Below are positions 25,945-33,405 of a DNA stretch of 64,000 bases, one piece after another. Source of the DNA: Streptomyces tanashiensis (lineage in GTDB: Bacteria > Actinomycetota > Actinomycetes > Streptomycetales > Streptomycetaceae); the NCBI RefSeq assembly GCF_014648895.1, contig NZ_BMRZ01000005.1:310001-374000 (forward strand). The letters are read 5' to 3'. Under the pieces are notes generated by a model. That model did no database searches and was not told the origin of the DNA. It saw only the letters and a program-made list of their open reading frames with translations. A program made the translations under genes and the position numbers. Position 1 is the stretch's first letter; the number at the start of each line of letters is the position of its first letter.

Positions 25945-26658
25945 GTGCCGGACGAGTCCGCCACCGAGGACGACGGCTTCGCCGAGTTCGCCGTCGCCGC
26001 CTGGCCCCGGCTGGTGCGCACGGCCCAGCTCCTGACCGGGGACTTCCACGAGGCCGAGGACCTGGTGCAGACGACGCTGGCCAAGGTCTACGGGCGCTGG
26101 CGGCGGGTTCCCCGCGCCGAGATCGACCTCTACGTGCGCCGCGCGCTGATCAACAACAACCTGAGCAGGATCCGCAGGAAGCGGGTCGCCCACCTTCTGA
26201 CGCCGGTGCTGCCGGAGTCGCTCCGCCAGCCCTCGGCCGGTCACGCGGAGGCGGTCGAGGAACGCACCGCGCTCCTCGCCGCGCTGGCGGATCTCACCGC
26301 CCGCCAGCGTGCCGTGATGGTGCTCCGCTACTGGGAGGACCTGACCGAGCCACAGATCGCGAGCGTGCTCGGCTGCTCGCTCGGCACGGTCAAGTCCCAC
26401 GCCCGGCGCGGTCTGTCGGCCCTGCGCGCCGACCCCCGGCTCGCCCCCGCCCCGACGGCCGACCCCGCCCCGGTCCCGGCGGCCACCCTGAGCGCTGCCC
26501 CTGCCCCGGCGGCAGCCCCAGGCCCTGCCCCGGCAGCCGTCCCGAACCCTGCGCCTGCCCCGGTGGCCGCCTCCGTCCCGCCGCTCCCTGTCCCGCCGCT
26601 CCCGGTCCCTCCCCTCCCCGTCCCTCCCCTCCCCGTCACCTCCGGAGCCCGACGATGA
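25945..26658 (+). CDS. SigE-family ECF sigma factor with Pro-rich tail
   Basis: A 237-residue sigma factor. Region 2 (LTGDFHEAEDLVQTTLAKVY) and region 4 (LTEPQIASVLGCSLGTVKSH) occupy the first 170 residues, which is normal family length. The remaining 65 or so residues are an unusual Ala/Pro tail ending in four tandem PPLPV units. The GTG at 25945 gives a family-like N-terminus. It overlaps the next gene by ATGA, so the downstream membrane protein is its likely anti-sigma factor. Confidence 0.87.
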   Translation: MPDESATEDDGFAEFAVAAWPRLVRTAQLLTGDFHEAEDLVQTTLAKVYGRWRRVPRAEIDLYVRRALINNNLSRIRRKRVAHLLTPVLPESLRQPSAGHAEAVEERTALLAALADLTARQRAVMVLRYWEDLTEPQIASVLGCSLGTVKSHARRGLSALRADPRLAPAPTADPAPVPAATLSAAPAPAAAPGPAPAAVPNPAPAPVAASVPPLPVPPLPVPPLPVPPLPVTSGARR

Positions 26659-27371
26659 ACCCCACGCCTCTGCCGGACCCCGGCCCGTCCCCGTCCGACC
26701 CCGGTGAGAGCGAGGTCAGGGCCGTGTTCGCGCGCGTGGCTCTCGACGTGACCCCCGGTCCGGTGCCGCTGGCCGCCGTGCGGCGCGCGGGCCGGGCGAG
26801 GCGGCGGCGCCGGGCGGCGGGTCTCTCGGTGCTCGGAGCGGCGGCGGCCGTGGCGGCGGTCGTCACCCTGGTTCCCGTACGAGCCTCCTCGCCGGCCCCC
26901 GAGCCGGTCGCCGCCCCGCCGACCGCCGTCCGGACCTCGGTGCCGGCCGTCAGCCCGACCGTGGCCCCGACCCGGATCCGTACCGTCCGCCCGGGCGAGC
27001 GCGTGGACGCCGGTCAGGGGCACCTGGTGTGGCTGACGGAGGACGGCAAGCACTGGGCGGACACGGACGGCCTGGAGAACTTCCGCAGCGTGTCCGACGG
27101 CAACATCGACCTCGCGCACCCCGGCATCAGCCACCAGAGCGAGGGCGGTCCGGCGGGAGCGTTCCATTCGGGCCTGTACTACGGGACCCGCACGGCCGGC
27201 CGCGTCGAGCTCACCTACGCCGGGGGGCGCCCCGTCCTCGCCACGCTGCTCGAACTGCCGGGCCGCCCCGGCTGGGGCGTCTGGTACGCCTTCACCGGCC
27301 CGGGGGGCGGCCGGGCCACCGTCACGCTCTACGACAGCGCGGGCCGCCGTCTGGCCGACCTCCCGGGCTGA
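26655..27371 (+). CDS. Putative anti-sigma factor with extracytoplasmic domain
   Basis: A 238-residue single-pass membrane protein. A short Pro-rich N-terminus and basic stretch (residues 1-60) precede a transmembrane helix (about 55-75), a linker, and a C-terminal domain starting APTRIRTVR near residue 106. That domain repeats the secreted protein at 25275. Its overlap with the sigma factor gene suggests it binds that sigma factor at the membrane. The matching secreted protein could compete for the same extracellular ligand; that is inference. Confidence 0.75.
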   Translation: MNPTPLPDPGPSPSDPGESEVRAVFARVALDVTPGPVPLAAVRRAGRARRRRRAAGLSVLGAAAAVAAVVTLVPVRASSPAPEPVAAPPTAVRTSVPAVSPTVAPTRIRTVRPGERVDAGQGHLVWLTEDGKHWADTDGLENFRSVSDGNIDLAHPGISHQSEGGPAGAFHSGLYYGTRTAGRVELTYAGGRPVLATLLELPGRPGWGVWYAFTGPGGGRATVTLYDSAGRRLADLPG

Positions 27372-27399
27372 CGGACGCGGCCCCGCCCCCGTACCCCTG

Positions 27400-27705
27400 T
27401 CACCAGGAAGCCTTCCGCACCCCCGGCAGGAATCCCGCGTGTGCCTGCTGCCGCACCCGCACCCGGGACAGTCCGAACCTCCGCAGGTGGCCCCGGGGCC
27501 GGCCGTCCACGGCGTCCCTGTTGCGGACGCGGGTCGCGCTCGCGTCCCGGGGCAGGCCGGCCAGCCTCCGTACGGCCGCCTCACGCGCGGCCGCCGGGGT
27601 GGAGGGGCGCCGGACGACCTCCTTCAGCTCGGCCCGCCGCTCGGCGTACCGCGCCACGACCGCCTTCCGCCGTTCGTTGCGGGCGATCTTGCTGCGCTTG
27701 GCCAT
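27400..27705 (-). CDS. rpsN: 30S ribosomal protein S14, zinc-independent form
   Basis: A 101-residue S14 starting MAKRSKIARNERRK and ending GVRKASW. It has no CxxC pairs, so it is the long zinc-free paralogue that substitutes for the zinc-binding S14 under zinc limitation. The ATG overlaps the rpmB stop (TGATG). It belongs to the minus-strand half of a divergent, likely Zur-controlled locus. Confidence 0.93.
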   Translation of the reverse strand: MAKRSKIARNERRKAVVARYAERRAELKEVVRRPSTPAAAREAAVRRLAGLPRDASATRVRNRDAVDGRPRGHLRRFGLSRVRVRQQAHAGFLPGVRKASW

Positions 27706-27941
27706 CAGACCTTTCCTCCGCGCGCCCGGATGCGCGCCACGGCGGCCTCGACGCCGATGGCGTCGACGGTCCTGATCGCCCGGGCGCTCAGCGTCAGGCG
27801 CACGTACCGGCGCTCGCCGGGCAGCCAGTACCGCTTGCTCTGGACGTTCGGGTCGAAGCGGCGCGAGGTGCGCCGGTGGGAGTGCGAGATCCGGTTGCCG
27901 AATCCGGGCCGCGCTCCGGTCAGCTGGCAGTGGGCGGACAA
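27705..27941 (-). CDS. rpmB: 50S ribosomal protein L28, zinc-independent form
   Basis: A 78-residue L28 (LSAHCQLTGARPGFGNRISHS, then RRTSRRFDPNVQSKRYWLP). The start is taken as the TTG at 27941 because it restores the family N-terminus and length and has GAGAGG upstream; the ATG at 28013 would add 24 unrelated residues and lie inside the Zur-type operator. The CxxC pairs of the zinc form are missing (only one Cys is present). It is first in the minus-strand operon rpmB-rpsN. Confidence 0.9.
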   Translation of the reverse strand: MSAHCQLTGARPGFGNRISHSHRRTSRRFDPNVQSKRYWLPGERRYVRLTLSARAIRTVDAIGVEAAVARIRARGGKV

Positions 27942-27990
27942 GGGGTGACCTACCTCTCCACGGAGTCCCACCGGGCTTCCAACAGGATTG

Positions 27991-28020
27991 TTGGCAATGG
28001 GATTCATTTTCATTTACTCT
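27991..28020. promoter_or_regulatory. Zur-box-like operator and leaderless promoter for rpmG
   Basis: Between divergent rpmB and rpmG, TGGGATTCATTTTCA (27998-28012) matches 11 of 15 positions of the actinobacterial Zur consensus TGAAAATGATTTTCA as I know it. A TTGGCA (27991-27996) and TACTCT (28015-28020) with an 18-base spacer form a promoter with the operator between the hexamers. The -10-like hexamer ends 7 bases before the rpmG ATG and no ribosome-binding site is visible, so rpmG is probably translated from a leaderless transcript. Confidence 0.7.
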
Positions 28021-28027
28021 ACACACC

Positions 28028-28192
28028 ATGGCACGCAACGAGCTCCGCCCCGTCATCAAGCTCCGGTCCACCGCCGGAACCGGATTCACCTACGTCACCC
28101 GCAAGAACCGCCGCAACGACCCCGACCGCCTCACCCTGCGCAAGTTCGACCCGGCCGCCGGCCGGCACGTCGACTTCCGAGAGGAGCGCTGA
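28028..28192 (+). CDS. rpmG: 50S ribosomal protein L33, zinc-independent form
   Basis: A 54-residue L33 (MARNELRPVIKLRSTAGTGF, ending VDFREER). The four Cys of the zinc-binding form are absent. It is the first gene of the plus-strand operon rpmG-rpmE-cobW-like and probably leaderless (see the promoter entry). It is a zinc-sparing replacement under predicted Zur control. Confidence 0.93.
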   Translation: MARNELRPVIKLRSTAGTGFTYVTRKNRRNDPDRLTLRKFDPAAGRHVDFREER

Positions 28193-28200
28193 ACCACCCC

Positions 28201-28455
28201 ATGAAGCCCGGCATCCACCCCACGTACGAGCCCGTCGTCTTCCGCGACAAGGCCGGCGGCTTCGCGTTCCTCACCCGCTCCACGCTCACCGGCGAGAAGA
28301 CCGTGGAGTGGGAGGACGGCCGCACCTACCCCGTCGTCGACGTCGAGATCTCCTCGGCGAGCCACCCCTTCTACACCGGCACCGCGCGCGTGCTCGACAC
28401 CGCCGGCCGCGTCGAGCGCTTCGAGAAGCGGTACGGACGGCGCGAGGCGCGCTGA
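28201..28455 (+). CDS. rpmE: 50S ribosomal protein L31 type B, zinc-independent
   Basis: An 84-residue type B L31 (MKPGIHPTYEPVVFRDKAGG, then a SSASHPFYTG segment). The CxxC motif of type A L31 is missing. It lies 8 bases after rpmG, and its stop overlaps the next start (TGATG), so the three genes are co-transcribed. The same Zur-type derepression under zinc shortage is expected. Confidence 0.93.
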   Translation: MKPGIHPTYEPVVFRDKAGGFAFLTRSTLTGEKTVEWEDGRTYPVVDVEISSASHPFYTGTARVLDTAGRVERFEKRYGRREAR

Positions 28456-29585
28456 TGTTCACCGTCGCCCTCGTCGGAGGCCTGCACTCCGACGCCCGCC
28501 GCGCCGCCGTGGACCGGCTTCTGGCCGTCGTCCCCGGCGGCGTGGCGCTCCACCACGACCTCGCGACGGCCCCGGAGACCGGGACCGTCGTCCGGACCGT
28601 CCGCGACGCCACCGGCCTCCTCTCCGCCGGTGAGACCCCGCTCGTCGACGACTGCGCCTGCTGCGCCCTGCGCGAGGACCTCGTCCCCGAACTCGAACGG
28701 CTCCGCGCCGCCGGGCTGACCCGCCTCGCCGTCGTCGAACTCTGGGACTCGGTCGAGCCCCGGGCGATGGCCGAGGTCGTCGCGGCCGCGGGCTTCCGGA
28801 TCGGCGCCGTCGTCACGGCCGTCGACCCGGCGCTCCTCCTGCCGTACCTCGGCAACGGCGACGACCTCGCCGACGCAGGCCTCGCCGCGGCCGCCACCGA
28901 CCGGCGCACCATCGCCGACACCTGGGCACGTCAACTGGAGTACGCGCCCGTGCTCGCCGTCGCCGAGGGGCCCGAGGCGGACGCCGAGGACCGGGCGCTG
29001 CTCGATCAGCTCCACCCCACCGCCCTGCGCGTCCCGGTCGGGGACGGGGCGGCCCTCGCCCGCGCGGTCTTCGCCGGTTTCGACGTGGAGGCCGCGGCCG
29101 CCGCCCAGCACCCGGCCTGCGCGCTGCTGCCGCAGGAGGCGGACGAGCACGGGGTCGCCACGTATGTCTGGCGCCACCACCGGCCCTTCCATCCCGGCCG
29201 GCTGTACGCGGCCCTGGAGGGGCTGACCTGTGCCGCCGCCCGCAGTCGCGGCCGCTTCTACCTGGCCGACCGGCCCGACACCCTGCTCGCCTGGGACGCG
29301 GCGGGCGGTGCGCTCTGCGTCGAGAGCGCGGGGCCCTGGCTGGCCTCGCTGCCCGACGCGGCCTGGGAGACGCTCCCGCCGGTACGGAGGGCGGCGGCGG
29401 CCCTCGACTGGCACCCGGAGCACGGTGACCGCTGCCAGCACCTGGTCTTCACCTCGCCCGGCCTGGACCGCGACGGCCTGGCCGAGCTCCTCGGCTCCTG
29501 CCTCCTGACGGACGCCGAGTACGCGGCGGGGCGTGACGCGTGGAAGGGGCTCGCGTCGGCCTTCGACGCGTTCCTGGACGCCTGA
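28455..29585 (+). CDS. CobW/COG0523-like protein lacking a Walker A motif
   Basis: A 376-residue protein of the COG0523 family by its CACC motif (residues about 68-71) and its C-terminal RPFHPGRLYAALEGL, the CobW C-terminal signature. COG0523 members in Zur regulons are thought to be GTP-driven zinc chaperones. Here the expected GxxGxGK[ST] loop is replaced by GGLHSDARR, so ordinary GTP binding looks lost while the metal-site Cys residues remain. Co-transcription with zinc-free ribosomal proteins supports a zinc-limitation role. Confidence 0.85.
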   Translation: MFTVALVGGLHSDARRAAVDRLLAVVPGGVALHHDLATAPETGTVVRTVRDATGLLSAGETPLVDDCACCALREDLVPELERLRAAGLTRLAVVELWDSVEPRAMAEVVAAAGFRIGAVVTAVDPALLLPYLGNGDDLADAGLAAAATDRRTIADTWARQLEYAPVLAVAEGPEADAEDRALLDQLHPTALRVPVGDGAALARAVFAGFDVEAAAAAQHPACALLPQEADEHGVATYVWRHHRPFHPGRLYAALEGLTCAAARSRGRFYLADRPDTLLAWDAAGGALCVESAGPWLASLPDAAWETLPPVRRAAAALDWHPEHGDRCQHLVFTSPGLDRDGLAELLGSCLLTDAEYAAGRDAWKGLASAFDAFLDA

Positions 29586-29662
29586 CCTCCACTGATGGAC
29601 CGTCAGGCATCGCACTACCCGCCGGTAGCACGCTCTGTCGCGTAGTCGCTACGCCACCCCTT

Positions 29663-29690
29663 GTGCACGTGCATCTGCTCATGCATCCGC
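29663..29690 (+). promoter_or_regulatory. Shared 28-bp element, copy upstream of DUF397 gene
   Basis: Begins GTGCACGTGCATCTGC, containing the palindrome TGCACGTGCA, and continues through TCATGCATCCGC. A second copy, in the reverse orientation, lies upstream of the HATPase gene (30672-30699); the first 16 bases are identical and 25 of 28 match overall. A TATGAT (29704-29709) 16 bases after TGCATC suggests the element overlaps the -35 region of the DUF397 promoter. Confidence 0.7.
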
Positions 29691-29753
29691 ATATGAACAC
29701 AGCTATGATCCGAGGAAGTTGACACCTGCACCAAGCAACTCGGGGAGCTACCA

Positions 29754-29996
29754 GTGCATCATGCGCATCACGCGTACAACGGCATGGCGGCCACGGAGCT
29801 GCGAGGAGTCGTGTGGCAGAAGAGCCGGCACAGCAACTCCCAGGGATCCTGCGTCGAGTTCGCGAAGCTGCCGGGGGGCGACGTCGCCGTACGGAACTCG
29901 CGCCACCCCGACGGGCCCGCGCTCGTCTACACGCCCGCGGAGATCGAGGCGCTCCTGCTGGGTGTCAAGGACGGGGAATTCGACCACCTGGTGTGA
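29754..29996 (+). CDS. DUF397 protein
   Basis: An 80-residue protein with the DUF397 core (WQKSRHSNSQGSCVEFAKL, then VAVRNSRHPDGPALVYTPAE). DUF397 proteins are small partners of DUF5753/XRE regulators in Streptomyces and affect development and antibiotic production; the cognate XRE gene is 0.9 kb downstream. GTG start with GGGGAG upstream. A His/Ala-rich leader (MHHAHHAYNG) precedes the core. Confidence 0.87.
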   Translation: MHHAHHAYNGMAATELRGVVWQKSRHSNSQGSCVEFAKLPGGDVAVRNSRHPDGPALVYTPAEIEALLLGVKDGEFDHLV

Positions 29997-30031
29997 GACG
30001 CGAGATCCGATCATCTCCGGGTGAGACGCGC

Positions 30032-30064
30032 GAAGGGCCCCGACGGTTTCCGTCGGGGCCCTTC
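30032..30064. terminator. Hairpin terminator between convergent DUF397 and HATPase genes
   Basis: A perfect 15-bp stem (GAAGGGCCCCGACGG and its complement) with a TTT loop. It lies 35 bases after the DUF397 stop and 15 bases from the end of the convergent HATPase gene, so it serves both. Confidence 0.88.
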
Positions 30065-30078
30065 ACGTACGTCTCGCG

Positions 30079-30576
30079 CTACTCCGGTCCGATCCGGAAC
30101 AGCGCCCACACCACCTTGCCCTGGAGGGTGCCGGCGAGCGGGTGCCAGCCCCAGCTGTCGCTGAACGAGTCCACCAGGAACAGACCCCGCCCCGACTCGG
30201 CGGCGAAGTCCTCCTCGCCGCCGCGCGCCTCCGGGCTCTCCCTGCTGGGGTCGCGCACGGCGCACACCAGGCGCGAGGCCCAGCGCATCAGGTGCAGCCT
30301 GACCGGCGGGTTCTGGCCTTCTTCCTGAGGCGCGTCGGCGGGCACGGCGTGACGCAGTGCGTTGGTGACGAGCTCGGAGACGACCAGGGCCACGTCGTCG
30401 AAACGCTCCGTCAGTTCCCAGCGGTCGAGCGTGGCGCTGGTGAACTTGCGGGCCCCGCGCACGGCTTCGTACCGGGCGGGCAGGGCGCAGGAGGCGGAGG
30501 TGGAGACGGCGCCGGGATCGATCGGCGGAAGGCCCTGCCGTAACGGCTCGAGCACGGTCGATCCATTCGTCCCCAT
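30079..30576 (-). CDS. HATPase_c-domain protein, RsbW/AbaA-type
   Basis: A 165-residue serine-kinase/anti-sigma-like ATPase: an N box at ALVVSELVTNALRHA, then VRDPSRESPE and SGRGLFLVDSFSDSWG for the G boxes. No phospho-acceptor His is present. Such single-domain ATPases accompany XRE (DUF5753) and DUF397 genes in Streptomyces whiJ/abaA-like loci. The ATG at 30576 has GGGAG upstream; longer starts would add a low-complexity leader. Confidence 0.87.
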   Translation of the reverse strand: MGTNGSTVLEPLRQGLPPIDPGAVSTSASCALPARYEAVRGARKFTSATLDRWELTERFDDVALVVSELVTNALRHAVPADAPQEEGQNPPVRLHLMRWASRLVCAVRDPSRESPEARGGEEDFAAESGRGLFLVDSFSDSWGWHPLAGTLQGKVVWALFRIGPE

Positions 30577-30916
30577 GCGAGGCACTCCCGGGAATCGCGA
30601 CTGTGGTGCGACAACACGACAACACGAACGAGTACGCGGCTGCGCGGGCTCCATGGTTCCGAATGCGCGCAGTGGATGCAAGGGCAGATGCACGTGCACG
30701 CGCCGGACCTGTCCGCCCACGTGCCGAATCTGTGCATAAGTCGTCCACACGATGAGGGGAACTTCCCGCGATTCGCACGCACTGTGCCCTCAGTGTGCGC
30801 GCGGATGCCCGGAAGTCGCCGCCTTTCCGTAATCGAATGTGTACGCGCTGAAGCGTTTGATGGCAGAATCCGGGGCTCGACGGGGGCTCGACACCGTAAA
30901 GGGGAGGCGAAGAGCC
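30577..30916. promoter_or_regulatory. Divergent regulatory region between HATPase and XRE genes
   Basis: This 340-base gap contains no credible gene. It holds the second copy of the shared 28-bp element (30672-30699) and an A/C-rich direct repeat (ACAACACGAC and following, near 30609). It should contain the promoters of the minus-strand HATPase gene and the plus-strand XRE gene. Confidence 0.55.
30672..30699 (-). promoter_or_regulatory. Shared 28-bp element, copy upstream of HATPase gene
   Basis: Read on the minus strand, this begins GTGCACGTGCATCTGC and continues CCTTGCATCCAC, matching the copy before the DUF397 gene at 25 of 28 positions. It has the same orientation relative to the HATPase gene as the other copy has to the DUF397 gene, about 96 bases upstream of the start. 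The divergent XRE-family protein is the obvious candidate to bind it. Confidence 0.7.
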
Positions 30917-31789
30917 GTGACCGCAGGCGAATCGAGCGGAGCGAGCGGGAGCGTGGTGCGGCGCATCCTGCTGGGCTCCCAGCTGAGGCGGCTGCGCGAG
31001 TCGCGCGGGATCACCCGCGAGGCGGCCGGGTATTCCATCCGCGCGTCCGAATCCAAGATCAGCCGTATGGAGTTGGGACGGGTGAGCTTCAAGGCCAGGG
31101 ACGTCGAGGATCTGCTCACCCTCTACGGGGTCGGGGACGAGGCCGAGCGCGGCGCGCTCCTCGGGCTCGCCCGCGAGGCCAACGTCGCCGGCTGGTGGCA
31201 CAGCTTCGGCGACGTCCTGCCCGGCTGGTTCCAGACGTACATCGGCCTGGAAGGCGCCGCCTCCCTCATCCGCGTCTACGAAGTGCAGTTCGTCCACGGC
31301 CTGTTGCAGACCGAGGCCTACGCCCAGGCCGTCGTCACCCGGGGCATGCCCGACGCCCCGCGCGCCGAGATCGACCGCCGGGTCGCCCTGCGCCTGGAGC
31401 GCCAGAAGGTCCTCGTCTCCGAGCGCGCCCCGCAGTTCCACGCCGTCCTCGACGAGGCCGCGCTGCGCCGCCCCTACGGCGACCGGTCGGTCATGCAGGG
31501 GCAGTTGAGGCATCTCATCGAGATCTCCGAGCACCCGGGCGTCACGCTCCAGGTCATGCCCTTCAGCTTCGGCGGTCATGCCGGCGAGAGCGGCGCCTTC
31601 ACGATGCTGAGCTTCCCCGAGTCCGACCTCTCCGACATCGTCTACCTCGAACAGCTCACCAGCGCCCTCTACCTCGACAAACGCGAGGAGGTCGCCCAGT
31701 ACCAGCGGGTGATGGAGAAGCTCCAGAAGGACGGTCCGGATCCGGCCGAAAGCCGGGACCTTCTCCGAGGCCTCCTTCAACTCTCCTGA
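30917..31789 (+). CDS. XRE-family regulator with DUF5753 domain
   Basis: A 290-residue protein with an N-terminal helix-turn-helix (LRRLRESRGITREAAGYSIR, then SESKISRMELGRVSF) and a C-terminal DUF5753 domain (GLLQTEAYAQAVVTRG, then QLRHLIEISEHPGVTLQVMP), the usual Streptomyces WhiJ-like layout. The GTG at 30917 follows GGGGAGGCG and is preferred over a distant upstream start. With the nearby DUF397 and HATPase genes it forms a dispersed regulatory set, and it may bind the shared 28-bp elements. Confidence 0.9.
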   Translation: MTAGESSGASGSVVRRILLGSQLRRLRESRGITREAAGYSIRASESKISRMELGRVSFKARDVEDLLTLYGVGDEAERGALLGLAREANVAGWWHSFGDVLPGWFQTYIGLEGAASLIRVYEVQFVHGLLQTEAYAQAVVTRGMPDAPRAEIDRRVALRLERQKVLVSERAPQFHAVLDEAALRRPYGDRSVMQGQLRHLIEISEHPGVTLQVMPFSFGGHAGESGAFTMLSFPESDLSDIVYLEQLTSALYLDKREEVAQYQRVMEKLQKDGPDPAESRDLLRGLLQLS

Positions 31790-31851
31790 TACATCAGTAC
31801 GATGACGCCACATCAGTCGCACTGCAGGTAGCGGGTAGAGGGGTCTCAACC

Positions 31852-33309
31852 ATGTCGCACTTCACCGACCTGGCCCACCAGTACATCGACGGCGAGTGGA
31901 AGCCCGGCAGCGGTTCGTGGGACATCATCGACTTCAACCCGTACACGGGGGAGAAGCTCGCCTCGATCACCGTCGCCACCGCCGGTGAGGTCGACCGCGC
32001 CTACCGGGCCGCCGAGCGCGCCCAGACCGCGTGGGCCGAGACCAACCCGTACACGCGGCGGCTCGTCTTCGAGCGCGCCCTGCGGATCGTCGAGGACCGC
32101 GAGGAGGAGATCGCCGAGACGATCGTCGCCGAGCTCGGCGGCACCCGTCTCAAGGCGGCCTTCGAGCTGCACCTCGCCAAGGAGTTCCTGCGCGAGGCGA
32201 TCCAGCTGGCGCTGCGCCCCGAAGGCCGCATCCTGCCCTCGCCGGTCGACGGCAAGGAGAACCGCGTCTACCGCGTCCCCGTCGGCGTCGTGGGCGTCAT
32301 CTCCCCCTTCAACTTCCCCTTCCTCCTCTCGATCAAGTCCGTCGCGCCCGCGCTCGCGCTCGGCAACGCCGTCGTCCTCAAGCCGCACCAGAACACCCCG
32401 ATCTGCGGCGGCACGCTGGTCGCGAAGGTCCTGGAGGAGGCCGGTCTGCCGGCCGGCCTGCTGAACGTCGTCGTCACCGACATCGCCGAGATCGGCGACG
32501 CGCTCCTGACCCACCCGGTCCCGAAGGTCATCTCCTTCACCGGCTCCGACAAGGTCGGCCGCCACGTCGCCACGGTCTGCGCGCAGAACTTCAAGCACGC
32601 CGTCCTCGAACTCGGCGGCAACAGCGCCCTGATCGTCCTCGACGACGCCGACGTCGACTACGCGGTGGACGCGGCCGTCTTCAGCCGCTTCGTGCACCAG
32701 GGCCAGGTCTGCATGGCCGCCAACCGCATCCTGGTGGACCGCACCCTGGAGGAGGAGTTCACCGAGAAGTTCGTGGCGAAGGTGAAGACCCTCCGCGTCG
32801 GCGACCCGGCCGACCCCGCCACCCACATCGGTCCGCTCATCAACTCCCAGCAGGCGGAGTCCGTCTCCTCGCTCGTCGACCAGACGGTGGCGGCCGGGGC
32901 GACGGCGCTGCTGCACGGCACGGTCGACGGCAACCTCGTCTCGCCGTCCGTCCTCACCGGCTTCGCCCCGGACGCCCCGGTCCTGAGCCAGGAGATCTTC
33001 GGCCCGGTCGCCCTGATCCTGCCCTTCGACGGCGAGGAGGAGGCCGTACGGATCGCCAACGACACTCCGTACGGGCTCAGCGGCGCCGTCCACACCGGGG
33101 ACGTCGAGCGGGGTGTACGGGTCGCCAAGCGCATCCACACCGGCATGATCCACATCAACGACGGCACCGTGCACGACGAGCCGATCGTGCCCTTCGGCGG
33201 CGAGAAGCACTCGGGCGTGGGGCGGCTCAACGGCGAGGCGATGGTGGAGTCCTTCACCACCCAGAAGTGGATCTCGATCCAGCACGGCCGCAGCCGGTTC
33301 CCGTTCTGA
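31852..33309 (+). CDS. NAD(P)-dependent aldehyde dehydrogenase, benzaldehyde dehydrogenase-like
   Basis: A 485-residue aldehyde dehydrogenase. It has the active-site Glu in LELGGNSALIV, the catalytic Cys in GQVCMAANR, and the nucleotide-binding FTGSDKVGRHV. The family also covers vanillin and benzaldehyde dehydrogenases, to which the overall sequence reads closest. It oxidises an aldehyde to the acid in the cytosol; the substrate is not evident. No operon partner overlaps it. Confidence 0.88.
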   Translation: MSHFTDLAHQYIDGEWKPGSGSWDIIDFNPYTGEKLASITVATAGEVDRAYRAAERAQTAWAETNPYTRRLVFERALRIVEDREEEIAETIVAELGGTRLKAAFELHLAKEFLREAIQLALRPEGRILPSPVDGKENRVYRVPVGVVGVISPFNFPFLLSIKSVAPALALGNAVVLKPHQNTPICGGTLVAKVLEEAGLPAGLLNVVVTDIAEIGDALLTHPVPKVISFTGSDKVGRHVATVCAQNFKHAVLELGGNSALIVLDDADVDYAVDAAVFSRFVHQGQVCMAANRILVDRTLEEEFTEKFVAKVKTLRVGDPADPATHIGPLINSQQAESVSSLVDQTVAAGATALLHGTVDGNLVSPSVLTGFAPDAPVLSQEIFGPVALILPFDGEEEAVRIANDTPYGLSGAVHTGDVERGVRVAKRIHTGMIHINDGTVHDEPIVPFGGEKHSGVGRLNGEAMVESFTTQKWISIQHGRSRFPF

Positions 33310-33405
33310 TTCTTTTGCGGGTTTCCGCTTGAGGACCGAAGCTGTCCGCAAGGGTCCGTAGCGTGGGGGTTGTCGAAGAGACCACAGCTACGTAAGGCGG
33401 AGATC

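Noticed and set aside
27942..28013. ATG at 28013 as the L28 start
   Set aside because: It would add 24 unrelated residues and start at the edge of the Zur-type operator; the TTG at 27941 gives the normal 78-residue protein.
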